A stretch of 64,000 nucleotides of DNA, taken from Pseudalkalibacillus sp052246725 (lineage in GTDB: Bacteria > Bacillota > Bacilli > Bacillales > Fictibacillaceae). The notes beneath the pieces are model-generated. The model saw nothing but the letters and a program-made list of their open reading frames with translations, did not search any database and was not told the DNA's origin. Below are positions 1 to 8,344 of the stretch, in pieces (the stretch's first letter is position 1; each line of letters begins with the position of its first letter). The position numbers were made by a program, and so were the translations under genes. The stretch is from assembly GCA_052246725.1 (NCBI GenBank), contig JBQQCL010000011.1. One strand, 5' to 3'.

Positions 1-297
1 GTCATCTTCTGTAAAAATTCTTTCCACAGCCGCCTCTTCAATTGTAGGAAACTGATTTTTCCGAAGCTTGCGTATATAGTTAATCGCTTGGTAATAAATG
101 AATTTCGACATGTAATGGATGAATCGGCATTCAAAACAAAATTGTTGGAAGCGATGATTCAATTCCTTATAGTGATCGACCGATGGTGAATTGATGAATT
201 GCAGCATTTCAATCCGATTATCCTGATGGTTTACAAATGCTGATAAGAGATCTCCCTGTCTCTCTATTTGACGTAATATACGCTCTGCATCTCTCAT
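1..297 (-). CDS. Partial sigma-70-like factor, N-terminal part only
   Basis: The first 99 codons of a gene that runs off the left edge. It starts at ATG 297-295 with a GGGAGGGATG-type ribosome site just upstream. The protein begins MRDAERILRQIERQGD. Residues 59-83 (aromatic/basic, HYMSKFIYYQAINYIRK) resemble region 2 of small sigma-70-family factors of Bacilli, where a YxSKxIxxxAIxY pattern recurs. That is recognition from memory. The DNA-binding half lies outside the window, so the call is tentative; another small cytoplasmic regulator is possible. Confidence 0.45.
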   Translation of the reverse strand, partial: MRDAERILRQIERQGDLLSAFVNHQDNRIEMLQFINSPSVDHYKELNHRFQQFCFECRFIHYMSKFIYYQAINYIRKLRKNQFPTIEEAAVERIFTEDD

Positions 298-319
298 TCT
301 ACATCCCTCCCTTTATCAA

Positions 320-408
320 TAAAGCAAACTTGGCTCACCCAAGCCTTAGCGCAGGTTGAGCCTTAGTTGCCCTTATATTGAAGAAAGTATTTATACTTTC
401 TTTAAATG
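320..408 (+). repeat. Structured short repeat B, copy 1
   Basis: An ~89-bp intergenic repeat that starts TAAAG and ends CTTTAAATG. It contains a GGCT..AGCC hairpin section and a near-perfect palindrome AAGAAAGTATTTATACTTTC. Closely similar copies lie at 7417, 8215, 26065 and 62337, and inside four of the MITE copies. It fills most of the gap between the sigma-like gene and the MFS gene. Confidence 0.8.
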
Positions 409-478
409 TAAAGCAATACAAACGACCAAAAAAACAAACAAAATGCGAACGTTTGTTCTTATTTTAAGTATAAAAAAG

Positions 479-515
479 AGAACACCCTTTGACCATAAGG
501 CTTTTCGGGTGTTCT
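479..515 (-). terminator. Terminator of the MFS gene
   Basis: AACACCC and GGGTGTT pair across a 19-nt loop. On the minus strand a CTCTTTTTT tract follows, directly downstream of the MFS stop codon. Confidence 0.7.
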
Positions 516-554
516 ATGTTCGTGTCTATCGTCCCACTTAAGCGAACACTATTA

Positions 555-1745
555 TCAAGCTGTCGCATTTCCTTCTGATGATTCGGATGTGCTTGGTTTA
601 CGGATGAAAAACGATAAAACCAATAAAATCGCTAAGAAGACGATCGGCAGGTTGAACCCGGCATCCGAACCATACGCCTCAGACACGACCCCTACGATCC
701 AACCAGCGAATGCACCGCCGATCCCTGCTGCTACATAGACCAAGCCCAGCGCCGAACCACCTGTCCTGCTTAATTTCGTTCCGATTGCGGTCGCAGTCGG
801 AAACAGAACAGAGAAAAACAATCCGGCAACACCAAACAAGTATACCCAGTCATCTACAAACACTTTACTGATGGTGACAAACACAAGACTAAGTGCTGAA
901 AAAGACAACAGCAGCATTCTTTCACCAAGCTTATTGATCAACCAGCCGCCTGCAAGACGACCCACTGTGAAGCAGAGTGAGAATACGGAGATGATCGTCG
1001 CTACCATGCTGTTCTTTGCAGCTTCTGATGCACCGCCTAGAGTCAGGTCTTTTAAATATGTCGGGAAAAAGTTCAAAAAGGAAACTTCTGCTGACACATA
1101 GAAAACCAAAAAGATCATGACGAGGATGAATTGGTATTGGCCAAGCATTTCTTTGAAAGCTGATAGATTGACCTTATCCACTTCCCCTTCAGGCAATTTC
1201 ACGCTAAACACGTAAAAAATCAAAGCGATCAACAATATAGCGATCCCGATATAAAAATAACGCCAGGAAATGTCGTTTGAAAACATCATTTTCAACACAA
1301 TTGGAAATAAAAACATCCCAAAACCGTAAATTCCCATCGCGATGTTGAACATGGTCCCTTGTTTTTCAGGATAGACGGCGGGAACAATTGCATTGGAGGC
1401 GACTGTCATCGCTCCAAGACCAAACCCGACGATAAGGTAAAACCCCAGGAAGAAGGCGATTGTCTGTGCAAGTCCAGTACCGAGAAGCCCTGCTCCCATG
1501 ATGATACTTCCGATCACCATCATAACTTTCACACCGCGTTTATCTGTAAAATAACCGATGATTACACTAGCCAATACAAAGCCCCATTGGAAGATGAAAA
1601 CCACCAGTCCAAATTCACTTAAATCAAGCCCGATATCTTTCTCGACTTCATCGAGTACAATTCCTTTCGTACTTGATAATCCACCCAATAAGAACATGGT
1701 AAAAAACATGATGACAAGGGCTGATAGACTTTTTATTTTAGACAT
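555..1745 (-). CDS. MFS transporter
   Basis: A 396-residue integral membrane protein with about 12 hydrophobic segments. It begins MSKIKSLSALVIMFFTMF and shows MFS features: a GYFTDKRGVK loop after TM2 (motif A) and a GRLAGGWLINKLGER loop in the second half. It is probably a proton-coupled exporter or organic anion:H+ symporter; the substrate cannot be read from the sequence. The start at 1745 is chosen because GGAGAG lies 7-8 nt upstream; the longer reading frame from 1802 has no such site. Monocistronic, with its own terminator. Confidence 0.85.
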   Translation of the reverse strand: MSKIKSLSALVIMFFTMFLLGGLSSTKGIVLDEVEKDIGLDLSEFGLVVFIFQWGFVLASVIIGYFTDKRGVKVMMVIGSIIMGAGLLGTGLAQTIAFFLGFYLIVGFGLGAMTVASNAIVPAVYPEKQGTMFNIAMGIYGFGMFLFPIVLKMMFSNDISWRYFYIGIAILLIALIFYVFSVKLPEGEVDKVNLSAFKEMLGQYQFILVMIFLVFYVSAEVSFLNFFPTYLKDLTLGGASEAAKNSMVATIISVFSLCFTVGRLAGGWLINKLGERMLLLSFSALSLVFVTISKVFVDDWVYLFGVAGLFFSVLFPTATAIGTKLSRTGGSALGLVYVAAGIGGAFAGWIVGVVSEAYGSDAGFNLPIVFLAILLVLSFFIRKPSTSESSEGNATA

Positions 1746-1896
1746 GACACTCTCTCCAATCCTACCTGCTGAATCTTCTCCTATATTGATTCCCGCAGTC
1801 ACCAGACTTTACACTTCCAATCATACATTGGATAATGGCGATAGGAGAAAACTTGCCTATACATGTGATTTTTTCCGATTTTGGCTTGTTAAAGAA

Positions 1897-2352
1897 GGCT
1901 GTTTTCTCAAGCTTTGTTGCTCTTGCACTTAAAGAAAGTATAAAAAACTTTCTTCAGTATAAGGGCAACTAAGGCTCGACCTACAAAAGGCTTGGTCTCG
2001 CCAAGTTTTCTTTAAAAGTCGTTGATTTCCGCTCCAGGATGCTCGCTTTGGCGGTGAGCCTACTCGTCTCCTTGCTACCTCAGGAGTCTCCTTTTCAAGG
2101 AAGCATTTGTGCTCCTGCGTCTACAAGAAAGTCCTGTCATAGCGAGCTTCCTCGTCGCATGGCTTGCGAGGAGATTATTCAGGTAGTAGGCATGCTGATC
2201 CCGCAGGACAAGGAAAGCTTCGGCAGCGTTACATCGCACGAAGAAAATGCGATTTTCATTTTCGAGGAGTCTCGCACCTTGCTCTCCAATCAACTTGCAC
2301 AAGGTGGGTTTTTAAAAATGACTCAAAAGCAACAAACTTTTAGAAAAGAGCC
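1897..2352 (+). mobile_element. ISL3-like MITE, copy 1 (456 bp)
   Basis: Left end GGCTGTTTTC and right end GAAAAGAGCC are parts of ~29-bp imperfect terminal inverted repeats that share TTGTTGCT. The element is flanked by a perfect 8-bp duplication TTAAAGAA (1889-1896 and 2353-2360). It carries the nested repeat B (1926-2014, inverted) and the 60-bp inner block. It has no transposase gene. The insertion lies ~38 bp upstream of the ribosome site of the alpha-glucosidase gene. Confidence 0.85.
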
Positions 2353-2404
2353 TTAAAGAATGATGTCAAATTTTTTCGAAATTCACTTCAAGGAGGTCTG
2401 TACG

Positions 2405-4048
2405 TTGAATCGAAGATGGTGGAAAGAAGCAGTCGTCTATCAAGTGTATTGGAGAAGCTTTTATGATACAGACGGAGATGGATATGGAGATATTAACGGT
2501 GTCATCAAGAAACTGGATTACATTAAAAAGCTGGGTGTGGATGTCATCTGGTTGAACCCTGTATATGAATCACCAGATAAGGATAACGGGTACGACATTT
2601 CAGACTATCAATCCATTATGAAGAAGGCTGGAACGATAGAAGATTGGGAGAAACTTTTAAGAGAGGTCCATAAACGTGATATGAAATTGATCATGGATCT
2701 TGTTGTCAATCATACCTCCGATCAACATCATTGGTTCCAGGAATCCCGTTCGTCCAAGGATAATCCTAAACGTGATTGGTATATCTGGAGAGACCCAAAA
2801 CCAGATGGAAGCCCACCGAACAATTGGCGATCTTATTTCACACCATCTACGTGGGAATTTGATGGAAAAACCGGACAATTTTACTTCCATTCGTTTGCTG
2901 TCGAACAGCCTGATCTGAATTGGCGGAATCCCGATGTGAGAGAAGCCATTTTCGAAATGATGAAATTTTGGCTGGATAAAGGGATTGATGGGTTCAGAAT
3001 GGATGTCATCAATTTGCTTGCGAAAATTGAAGGATTTCCAGACGCACAAACGCCTGAAAAAATAAATTATCTGGGAAATAATCCTGGTATACATGAGTAT
3101 TTACAGGAAATGAACAAGAATGTATTGCGTCATTACGATATCATGACCGTAGGTGAGATTCCTTTTGTCACACCAGAAGACGGATTGAAATATGTTGGAG
3201 AGGACCGAAATGAGCTGGATACCCTCTTCCATTTCCAAGTAGCCGACGATATGCCGGACTGGGATATGCTTCAATACAAAGATATCCAGAAGAAATGGTT
3301 TGAAGGAATGTTCGGCAGAGGCTGGAACTCGCAATTCCTGAACAATCATGATCACACAAGACAGGTGACAAGGTATGGAGACGATGGCGAGTATCGTGTT
3401 GAATCAGCAAAACTGCTTGCAACAATGGTCCATACGCTGCCTGGAACGCCTTACATTTTCCAGGGGGAAGAGATTGGTATGACTGGTGTAGATTTCGATT
3501 CTATTGATGATTACCAGGATATCGCTATGAGAAATAAATATGAAGAGGAAGTCGGGAAAGGAAGAAATCCCGATGAAGTATTAGAAGAATTGAAGCCGTT
3601 AAGCCGGGATAATTCCAGGACTCCTGTCCAATGGGACGCAACAGAAAATGCGGGCTTTACAGATGGAGAGCCTTGGATTCCTGTCAATCCGAATTACAAA
3701 AAAATCAATGTAGAGAATGCATTGGAGGATCCTGATTCGATCTTTTACTATTACCAGAAGTTGATCGAACTTCGAAAAAACAATGATGTCATGGTATATG
3801 GTGATTATGAAGATTTGTCAGAAGGCGATGAACATCTTTATATGTATACCAGGAGATTCGATGGTGTCACCTGGCTTGTAGTATTGAATCATTCGGATGA
3901 AAATTACAGAATGACCTTACCTGAGGAAAGTTTGAATGCAGAGCTTAAGATCACGAACTACAAGGATGTGTCCGCGGAAATAACGGACCGCGATACGCTC
4001 CTTCGACCACATGAAGCAAGGATCTATCAATATCAATCAACAAAATAA
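2405..4048 (+). CDS. GH13 alpha-glucosidase (oligo-1,6-glucosidase type)
   Basis: A 547-residue cytoplasmic glycoside hydrolase that cleaves terminal alpha-glucosidic bonds of isomaltose- or maltose-like oligosaccharides. The GH13 signatures are in order: N-terminal WWKEAVVYQVYWRSF, DLVVNHTSDQH, GFRMDV with nucleophile D200, VGEIPF with acid/base E251, and NNHDHTR with D316. Length matches the family (~555-565). The start is TTG at 2405, 8 nt after a strong AAGGAGG; the ATG at 2360 lies in the MITE target duplication and has no such site. A MITE has separated the gene from whatever promoter lay further upstream. No sugar transporter is adjacent, and oligo-1,6-glucosidase versus alpha-1,4-glucosidase cannot be settled here. 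Confidence 0.9.
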   Translation: MNRRWWKEAVVYQVYWRSFYDTDGDGYGDINGVIKKLDYIKKLGVDVIWLNPVYESPDKDNGYDISDYQSIMKKAGTIEDWEKLLREVHKRDMKLIMDLVVNHTSDQHHWFQESRSSKDNPKRDWYIWRDPKPDGSPPNNWRSYFTPSTWEFDGKTGQFYFHSFAVEQPDLNWRNPDVREAIFEMMKFWLDKGIDGFRMDVINLLAKIEGFPDAQTPEKINYLGNNPGIHEYLQEMNKNVLRHYDIMTVGEIPFVTPEDGLKYVGEDRNELDTLFHFQVADDMPDWDMLQYKDIQKKWFEGMFGRGWNSQFLNNHDHTRQVTRYGDDGEYRVESAKLLATMVHTLPGTPYIFQGEEIGMTGVDFDSIDDYQDIAMRNKYEEEVGKGRNPDEVLEELKPLSRDNSRTPVQWDATENAGFTDGEPWIPVNPNYKKINVENALEDPDSIFYYYQKLIELRKNNDVMVYGDYEDLSEGDEHLYMYTRRFDGVTWLVVLNHSDENYRMTLPEESLNAELKITNYKDVSAEITDRDTLLRPHEARIYQYQSTK

Positions 4049-4390
4049 TCCAACTTCAATAAGGGAGTGACTCTTAAGCAATGCTTGATCTTCCGCACTT
4101 CAACAAATCAGCAATTAAACAATGCTGATCACAGGTTTTTTTGCGGAGATGGGAAGCATTGTGGAATCCTCCCTTTTTCCTTATGTTGGATGTTCAAATT
4201 GCCTCACAAATGAGTGAAACTTTTAAACATGCTTATTTTAACTATTGGATTTCAGCTAAATTCCCTCCCTTTCCGCAAGTTTCTCGCTGCCGGGGTCTTG
4301 CCTGGCTCGCTTTTCCTGCAGAGGTGTCGTGAATTTCGCTTTAAGCAATTTTCAGTAAACAATCACATTAAAGTTAACTAAGGTTTTTAT
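4049..4390. other. Intergenic gap with degenerate repeat C
   Basis: No convincing gene. Positions ~4262-4345 resemble the intergenic repeat at 22895-22995: both end in a CTGCAG.GGTGTCGTGAATTTC-like stretch preceded by TTTCC-rich sequence. The remaining bases show nothing recognisable. Confidence 0.45.
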
Positions 4391-4669
4391 TTAAAAATCG
4401 AATATTGAATCCCCGTTCACATCTTCATCTTCTTTCAAACGCTTAGAGGACACGTCTTGGATAGGCTGTGGACTCGGTTTATCAACTTTCACCGTTCTAG
4501 GCGCTGACGGCTTTTGGTCCGCAGACTCCAACAACAAGTCACAATATGCTTTGATAGCACTCAGTTCACTCCGAACCTGACTTGAAGATGAATTCTCATC
4601 AACCTCTCCCTTAATAGATTCAAGGCGGTCAATCATTTTCTGGACAACTAAACTAGATTGTATACTCAA
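4391..4669 (-). CDS. YwdI-like small protein (DUF5327)
   Basis: A 92-residue soluble protein starting at TTG 4669, with AGAGGGA upstream. The N-terminal half (VVQKMIDRLESIK ... RSELSAIKAYCDLLLE) looks like the helical core of the Bacillus YwdI/DUF5327 family. The C-terminal half is charged, Pro/Ser-rich and probably disordered. No function is known for the family. In B. subtilis ywdI lies near ung, but here ung is 28 kb away. Family assignment from memory. Confidence 0.6.
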   Translation of the reverse strand: MSIQSSLVVQKMIDRLESIKGEVDENSSSSQVRSELSAIKAYCDLLLESADQKPSAPRTVKVDKPSPQPIQDVSSKRLKEDEDVNGDSIFDF

Positions 4670-4767
4670 GAGAATCCCTCTTTCTTCACATCATTCTTTC
4701 CTCATTATAAAGGGCTTCTCCTGTCTAGCACAACATAAGTGGAAAATATCATTCAACTTCTGCTATT

Positions 4768-4983
4768 TTATGATGTATCCCATAGCACATGTCTCTTCAG
4801 TCGGTAAAACACATACACACTTCGGTTGAGAATGACTGCTTCAAGCTTTCTGACTCCAACAAACGGTACACGATCGGGAAGAGATCCATTTTGCTTATCG
4901 TTCAAATCGTGGTGTTTAATACGTACAATACTCATAAGTGCAAGCCATACTACTAAACAATACGTAACGATTTCGCTCATCAT
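4768..4983 (-). CDS. Small putative membrane protein
   Basis: A 71-residue reading frame starting at ATG 4983, about 10 nt after AAAGGGG. It has one strong hydrophobic segment (IVTYCLVVWLALMSIV) followed by a basic tail rich in Arg, Lys and His. The family is not recognised. It lies downstream of the DUF1499 gene and upstream of ywdI on the same strand. A short spurious frame cannot be excluded. Confidence 0.4.
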   Translation of the reverse strand: MMSEIVTYCLVVWLALMSIVRIKHHDLNDKQNGSLPDRVPFVGVRKLEAVILNRSVYVFYRLKRHVLWDTS

Positions 4984-5512
4984 GAAAGCTATACCCCTTT
5001 CTCCCTCATCAATTGATTGGGTTCCGAAACAAACATCCACCTCCTTATTCCCGGAACTTATCATCTTATTCTTTTATGAATCCAAGTATACGTAAAGGTT
5101 GTCTCAATGTTTGTCACAATCTGAAAGCCAGAACAAAGAATTTATCTACAAAAAACTTTGAGATTTGCCAATGCAGGTCAAAGTCTTCTATCAATCTTCA
5201 TTTCTGCTATTAGAATTCAATCGGATTAACACAAGTTAAGACGTAATATCGGTTATGAAACTTTTGAAAAAGGTTTTGGTTCGTTTTTATGTGGATTTCT
5301 ACGAAATACACTCCCTTTCCGCGGGCGAACCGTAAGCCTCCTCGCTCACTTGCACAGGATGTCAGCAAAAAATGAAATCATTTTCGTGTCTGTGATGAAA
5401 ATTCTAAGAAGCTTTTCTTATGCTGGCTTCGACGTTCACCACAAGACCACGGAGTTAAAAAATCTGCATCTGAATTTTTAGCGAATGGTATCCTCTGATT
5501 TTTGCAAAAAAA
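4984..5512. other. Intergenic region with repeat C fragment
   Basis: About 530 bases without a supported gene. Around 5304-5365 is a CTTTCCGCGGGCG ... CCTCCTCGCT stretch of the kind found in the other intergenic repeats (repeat C and the MITE core). The short open frames here lack ribosome sites and have no recognisable sequence. Confidence 0.4.
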
Positions 5513-5513
5513 G

Positions 5514-5562
5514 AATGGAAGTTACAACGGGAGTCTTTCATGAACCCATTGTCGCTTCCATT
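5514..5562 (-). terminator. Terminator of the DUF1499 gene
   Basis: AATGGAAG and CTTCCATT pair. On the minus strand the second arm is followed by a CTTTTTTTGC run, immediately downstream of the DUF1499 stop codon. Confidence 0.55.
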
Positions 5563-5572
5563 TTCTAGACGT

Positions 5573-5938
5573 TTAAACCTTTTGGATGAATTTTTGTCTG
5601 ATATATTCTACTCTTTTTCGATTTACACCTAAATCTGTATATCCAACTCGGGAGGCTGCCCGGACATCGATGATCTTTTTGCTCTCATCAAGTAAAAATT
5701 CCAAATCGGAAACGACCTTCAGCCACTTCGACTTGCACTCAGCTCGTATATAATCCTTCGCTTCTTCTACCACCTTCGTGCCGCTCATGTTGTTAAGGAC
5801 TTTCAATATTGTTTCATAGGCATGATCAGAAGAACTGTTGTATGAGATAGGCGAGATATTATGTTTTTCACTAGCACTTTGGGATGACACACAATTTAGA
5901 GAGGATGGACAAGCTTCCAAGCTTTTTTTATCGGTCAT
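5573..5938 (-). CDS. DUF1499 family protein
   Basis: A 121-residue protein with the DUF1499 hallmark near the N-terminus, CPSSLNCVSSQSASEKHNISPI, which includes the conserved NCVSS. The rest (HAYETILKVLNNM ... YIRAECKSKWLKVVSDLEFLLDESKKIIDVRAASRVGYTDLGVNRKRVEYIRQ) aligns in style with the family's C-terminal half, including VRSASRxGxxDxGxNRxR. Start 5938 follows AAGGAGGAGATAGA; the upstream ATG lacks a site. No N-terminal transmembrane segment. Molecular function is not established for the family. Confidence 0.8.
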   Translation of the reverse strand: MTDKKSLEACPSSLNCVSSQSASEKHNISPISYNSSSDHAYETILKVLNNMSGTKVVEEAKDYIRAECKSKWLKVVSDLEFLLDESKKIIDVRAASRVGYTDLGVNRKRVEYIRQKFIQKV

Positions 5939-6130
5939 TCTATCTCCTCCTTCACACACCCCTATTTCCCTCCTCATCACTTTACTAATCTCTTACGAAA
6001 AGAATTTAATCTTCGCAACAATCGTTAAATTGATGTAACGGAGCGTTAATCGATATTTACATGAAAAGAGGTTTAAACAACCTGTTATTGTGAAATTGAG
6101 ATAATACATTGACAAAGGAGGTTTTACAAA

Positions 6131-6481
6131 ATGGCAAAACCTATTGTAAGAGAATATGTTAATGATGAAGAGTTGAAGAATGATGTGAAAGACTTGCAAA
6201 ACCGAGGATTAAATAAAGACGATGTGTATGTAATCTCCCATGATGATGACCGAACAAACAGGGTAGCTGGCAGTGCAGATGCCAACACGGTCGGAGTTAA
6301 AGAAATGGGGCTCGATACTGCTGTCGGAAATATATTTAATAAGAAGGGTGACGAGTTGCGAGCGAAGTTCAAAGAAATGGGCTTATCACAACAAGAGGCT
6401 GATGAATATGAGGAAAGACTTGATGAAGGAAAAATCCTCATGTTAGTGACAGATCACGAAAAGGTACAAGATTGGGTTTAA
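6131..6481 (+). CDS. General stress protein, YflT/GSP17M family
   Basis: A 116-residue acidic soluble protein resembling B. subtilis YflT (heat-induced stress protein 17M). It has an N-terminal EYVNDEELKNDVKDLQNRGLNKDDVYVISHDDDRT module, then a glycine-rich/helical section and a C-terminal LDEGKILMLVTDH strand. The biochemical role is unknown; family members are part of the SigB general stress regulon in B. subtilis. AAAGGAGG lies 8 nt before ATG. A clear SigB promoter was not seen upstream. Confidence 0.85.
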   Translation: MAKPIVREYVNDEELKNDVKDLQNRGLNKDDVYVISHDDDRTNRVAGSADANTVGVKEMGLDTAVGNIFNKKGDELRAKFKEMGLSQQEADEYEERLDEGKILMLVTDHEKVQDWV

Positions 6482-6547
6482 GTTACGTTTATAGTTAAGA
6501 GGCTGCTCCGAAATGGACAGCTTCTTTTTCTTTGCTCTATTTTTTGA

Positions 6548-6863
6548 GGCTGTTTTCGCAATCTTTGTTGCTCTTGAAAGTCGTTGATTTCCGCTCCAGG
6601 ATGCTCGCTTTCCGCGGGGCGTGCGGTGAGCCCACTCGTCGCCTTGCGACCTAGGAGTCTCCTTTTCAAGGAAGCATTTGTGCTCCTGCGACTACAAAAA
6701 AGTCCTGTCGAAGCGAGCTTCCTCGTCGCATGCCTTGCGAGGAGATTATTCATGTAGTGGGCACGCTGATCCCGCAGGAGTCTCGCACCTTGCTCTCCAA
6801 TCAACTTGCACAAGGTGAGTTTTTAAAAATAACTCAAAAGCAACAATCTTTTAGAAAAGAGTC
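6548..6863 (+). mobile_element. ISL3-like MITE, copy 2 (316 bp, shortest)
   Basis: Left end GGCTGTTTTCGCAATC, right end GAAAAGAGTC, with the same terminal inverted repeats as the other copies. It lacks both the nested repeat B (direct junction TTGCTCTTG|AAAGTCG) and the 60-bp block (junction CCCGCAGG|AGTCTCG). No clear 8-bp duplication (TTTTTTGA versus TTTAAAAT), so it may be older or altered at the flanks. Sits between yflT and cheX, which converge. Confidence 0.8.
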
Positions 6864-6879
6864 TTTAAAATTCATCCCT

Positions 6880-7335
6880 TTAATATATTGCAAAAACGAT
6901 GGTCAGTTCTTCTGTATCAAACTTCAATGGTAACAATATGAGTTTCGCAGCATCCGTAATAGAAACTTCGTTTACCATTCGAGGGGTTGTGATGTCGACC
7001 GTAATGTCTGCACTCGCTAACTGTGTGGCAATATTGCCTGCGAGGATATTACCCAACTCCCCGATGAAAGAATCAAGCATCTCGCCTTCAAATGGCATCC
7101 CATACATCTGATTCCCGCATTCTCCAAAAAACGTTTTTGATGCAAGGAAAAGGAGTGAACCATTGATCTCTTTTTCAAGACCTATGATGACACCTGCTTG
7201 TTGTGGGTCCTTATGTTCGAATTTGATTTCGCTTTGAGGCTTCCCCATTTCGTATTCCATAGGTACGACCGTCTTTATGACCTCGATTGCCCCATTCAGT
7301 AAATTCGTGATATGTTGTGTTGTTGCCAGCGTCAT
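6880..7335 (-). CDS. cheX: Chemotaxis protein CheX
   Basis: A 151-residue CheC/CheX-family protein, expected to dephosphorylate CheY-P. The family's active-site helix with a conserved ExxN is visible at DSFIGELGNILAGN. The MTLATTQHITNLLNGAIEVI N-terminus and GSLLFLASKTF strand fit a stand-alone CheX-type fold. It is isolated from other chemotaxis genes. A MITE lies 17 bp beyond its stop codon, so no gene-specific terminator is evident. Confidence 0.8.
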   Translation of the reverse strand: MTLATTQHITNLLNGAIEVIKTVVPMEYEMGKPQSEIKFEHKDPQQAGVIIGLEKEINGSLLFLASKTFFGECGNQMYGMPFEGEMLDSFIGELGNILAGNIATQLASADITVDITTPRMVNEVSITDAAKLILLPLKFDTEELTIVFAIY

Positions 7336-7416
7336 CTGCCCAAACCCCCAAAGCGAATGATTTCCCTTTATATCGGCTTTTTTCTTTTAAGTTAAAGGAA
7401 ATTGATTGAATCTCTG

Positions 7417-7506
7417 TAAAGAAAACTCGGGCTTTGCCAAGCCTTAGCGCAGGCTGAGCCTTAGTTGCCTTTATATTGAAGAAAGTATTTTTACTTTCTT
7501 TAAATG
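7417..7506 (+). repeat. Structured short repeat B, copy 2
   Basis: Full-length copy starting TAAAGAAAACTCGGGC and ending TTTAAATG, with the internal AAGAAAGTA/TACTTTC palindrome. Lies between cheX and the dsbA-like gene, directly beside the dsbA terminator. Confidence 0.85.
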
Positions 7507-7512
7507 CAATAA

Positions 7513-7539
7513 AAAACTACTGAACGAGTCAGTAGTTTT
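7513..7539 (-). terminator. Terminator of the DsbA-family gene
   Basis: AAAACTACTGA (7513-7523) pairs with TCAGTAGTTTT (7529-7539) around a 5-nt loop. A run of T follows on the minus strand. It begins within the stop codon of the dsbA-like gene. Confidence 0.85.
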
Positions 7540-8180
7540 CAACAGCCATCAACGTCACAGGATGTTCCTTCAAATGCATCGGAGTTGCTGTTCAAGTTAT
7601 TCAGTTCTTCCTCTATGATTTCTGAAAGTCGCTCTGCAGGATATAACCCTTGGAGTTTCCGGTCACCAATGAAAAATGTGGGGACTGCTCTGATATCCTT
7701 CTTTACTGCTGTCCTTAACGCTTCCTGATGCTTTTCCTTATATTTTCTCGATTCAAGCGATTTGCGATATTCCGTACCATCCAAGCCAACTTCTTCAGCA
7801 AGATCGACCAGGACATCTATCTGACCAATATCTTTTCCTTCCACAAAAAATGCCTTTAAAATTCTATGATTGTACTCGTTTGCTTTTCCCTGTTCCTTCG
7901 CATATTGAAATCCCTCAAATGGCAAGTGAGTTCTTGGTTGAACTGGCGGAAGGTTCATCTTTACGCCTAATTTTTGAGAAAGTGGTTTGACCGATTGATG
8001 CCAGGCATTTCGAATATAGTCCGAATCGGGATCAAGCGTTGGTGCCGGGTCTGGCCGCAGCTCGAACGGCATCCACTCTACTTCAACATCCTTACCTTCC
8101 ATCGCTTCTGCTAGCGGAACCTCCGCTAAATAACAGAACGGTCATACATAATCAGAATAAATTTCTATTTTTAACGTCAT
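7539..8180 (-). CDS. DsbA-family oxidoreductase with in-frame UGA at the active site (candidate selenoprotein)
   Basis: Read from ATG 8180, behind a strong AAGGAGG, the frame gives MTLKIEIYSDYV-UGA-PFCYLAEVPL and then continues for about 200 residues. It is a thioredoxin-fold DsbA/FrnE-type thiol oxidoreductase (HRILKAFFVEGKDI, AVPTFFIGDRKLQGLYPAE, C-terminal CDVDGC). Homologues have DYVCPFC here, so UGA (8144-8142) is exactly the first, nucleophilic cysteine of CxxC. A hairpin typical of a bacterial SECIS follows at 8128-8112. If UGA is read as selenocysteine, the product is a ~213-residue UPFC enzyme. If it is a stop, the gene is a pseudogene: the next ATG (8102) has no ribosome site and would make a protein without the active site. 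The rest of the frame is intact and conserved. Confidence 0.7.
8112..8128 (-). promoter_or_regulatory. Putative bacterial SECIS hairpin
   Basis: On the minus strand UAGCGGA pairs perfectly with UCCGCUA around a GGU loop, and an extra U.G pair extends the stem. The stem starts 13 nt after the in-frame UGA and the loop lies 21-23 nt after it. The E. coli fdhF element also presents a GGU in its apical loop at about this distance (from memory). The hairpin lies in coding sequence and does not break the frame. Confidence 0.55.
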
Positions 8181-8214
8181 AATGGTCCTCCTTGCATGAT
8201 GATAACTTTACCTC

Positions 8215-8304
8215 TAAAGAAAACTCGGGCTTTGCCAAGCTTTAGCACAGGCTGAGCCTTAGTTACCCTTATATTGAAGAAAGTATTTATACTTTCCTTA
8301 GGTG
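8215..8304 (+). repeat. Structured short repeat B, copy 3
   Basis: Starts TAAAGAAAACTCGGGC and ends ACTTTCCTTAGGTG, a slightly diverged right end. Same internal layout as the other copies. Lies between dsbA-like and wrbA, both on the minus strand. Confidence 0.8.
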
Positions 8305-8310
8305 AGAAGA

Positions 8311-8339
8311 AGGATTGACCTCCACTCGGTCAATCCTTC
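8311..8339 (-). terminator. Terminator of wrbA
   Basis: AAGGATTGACC and GGTCAATCCTT form an 11-bp stem with a 7-nt loop. A CTTCTTCT tract follows on the minus strand, just after the wrbA stop. Confidence 0.7.
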
Positions 8340-8344
8340 CCAAA

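Noticed and set aside
6050..6110. SigB promoter of the yflT-like gene
   Set aside because: GTTTAA is present, but no GGGTAT/GGGAAA lies at the required distance.
7539..8102. DsbA-like protein starting at ATG 8102
   Set aside because: No ribosome site, and it would lack the CxxC active site and first strand of the fold.
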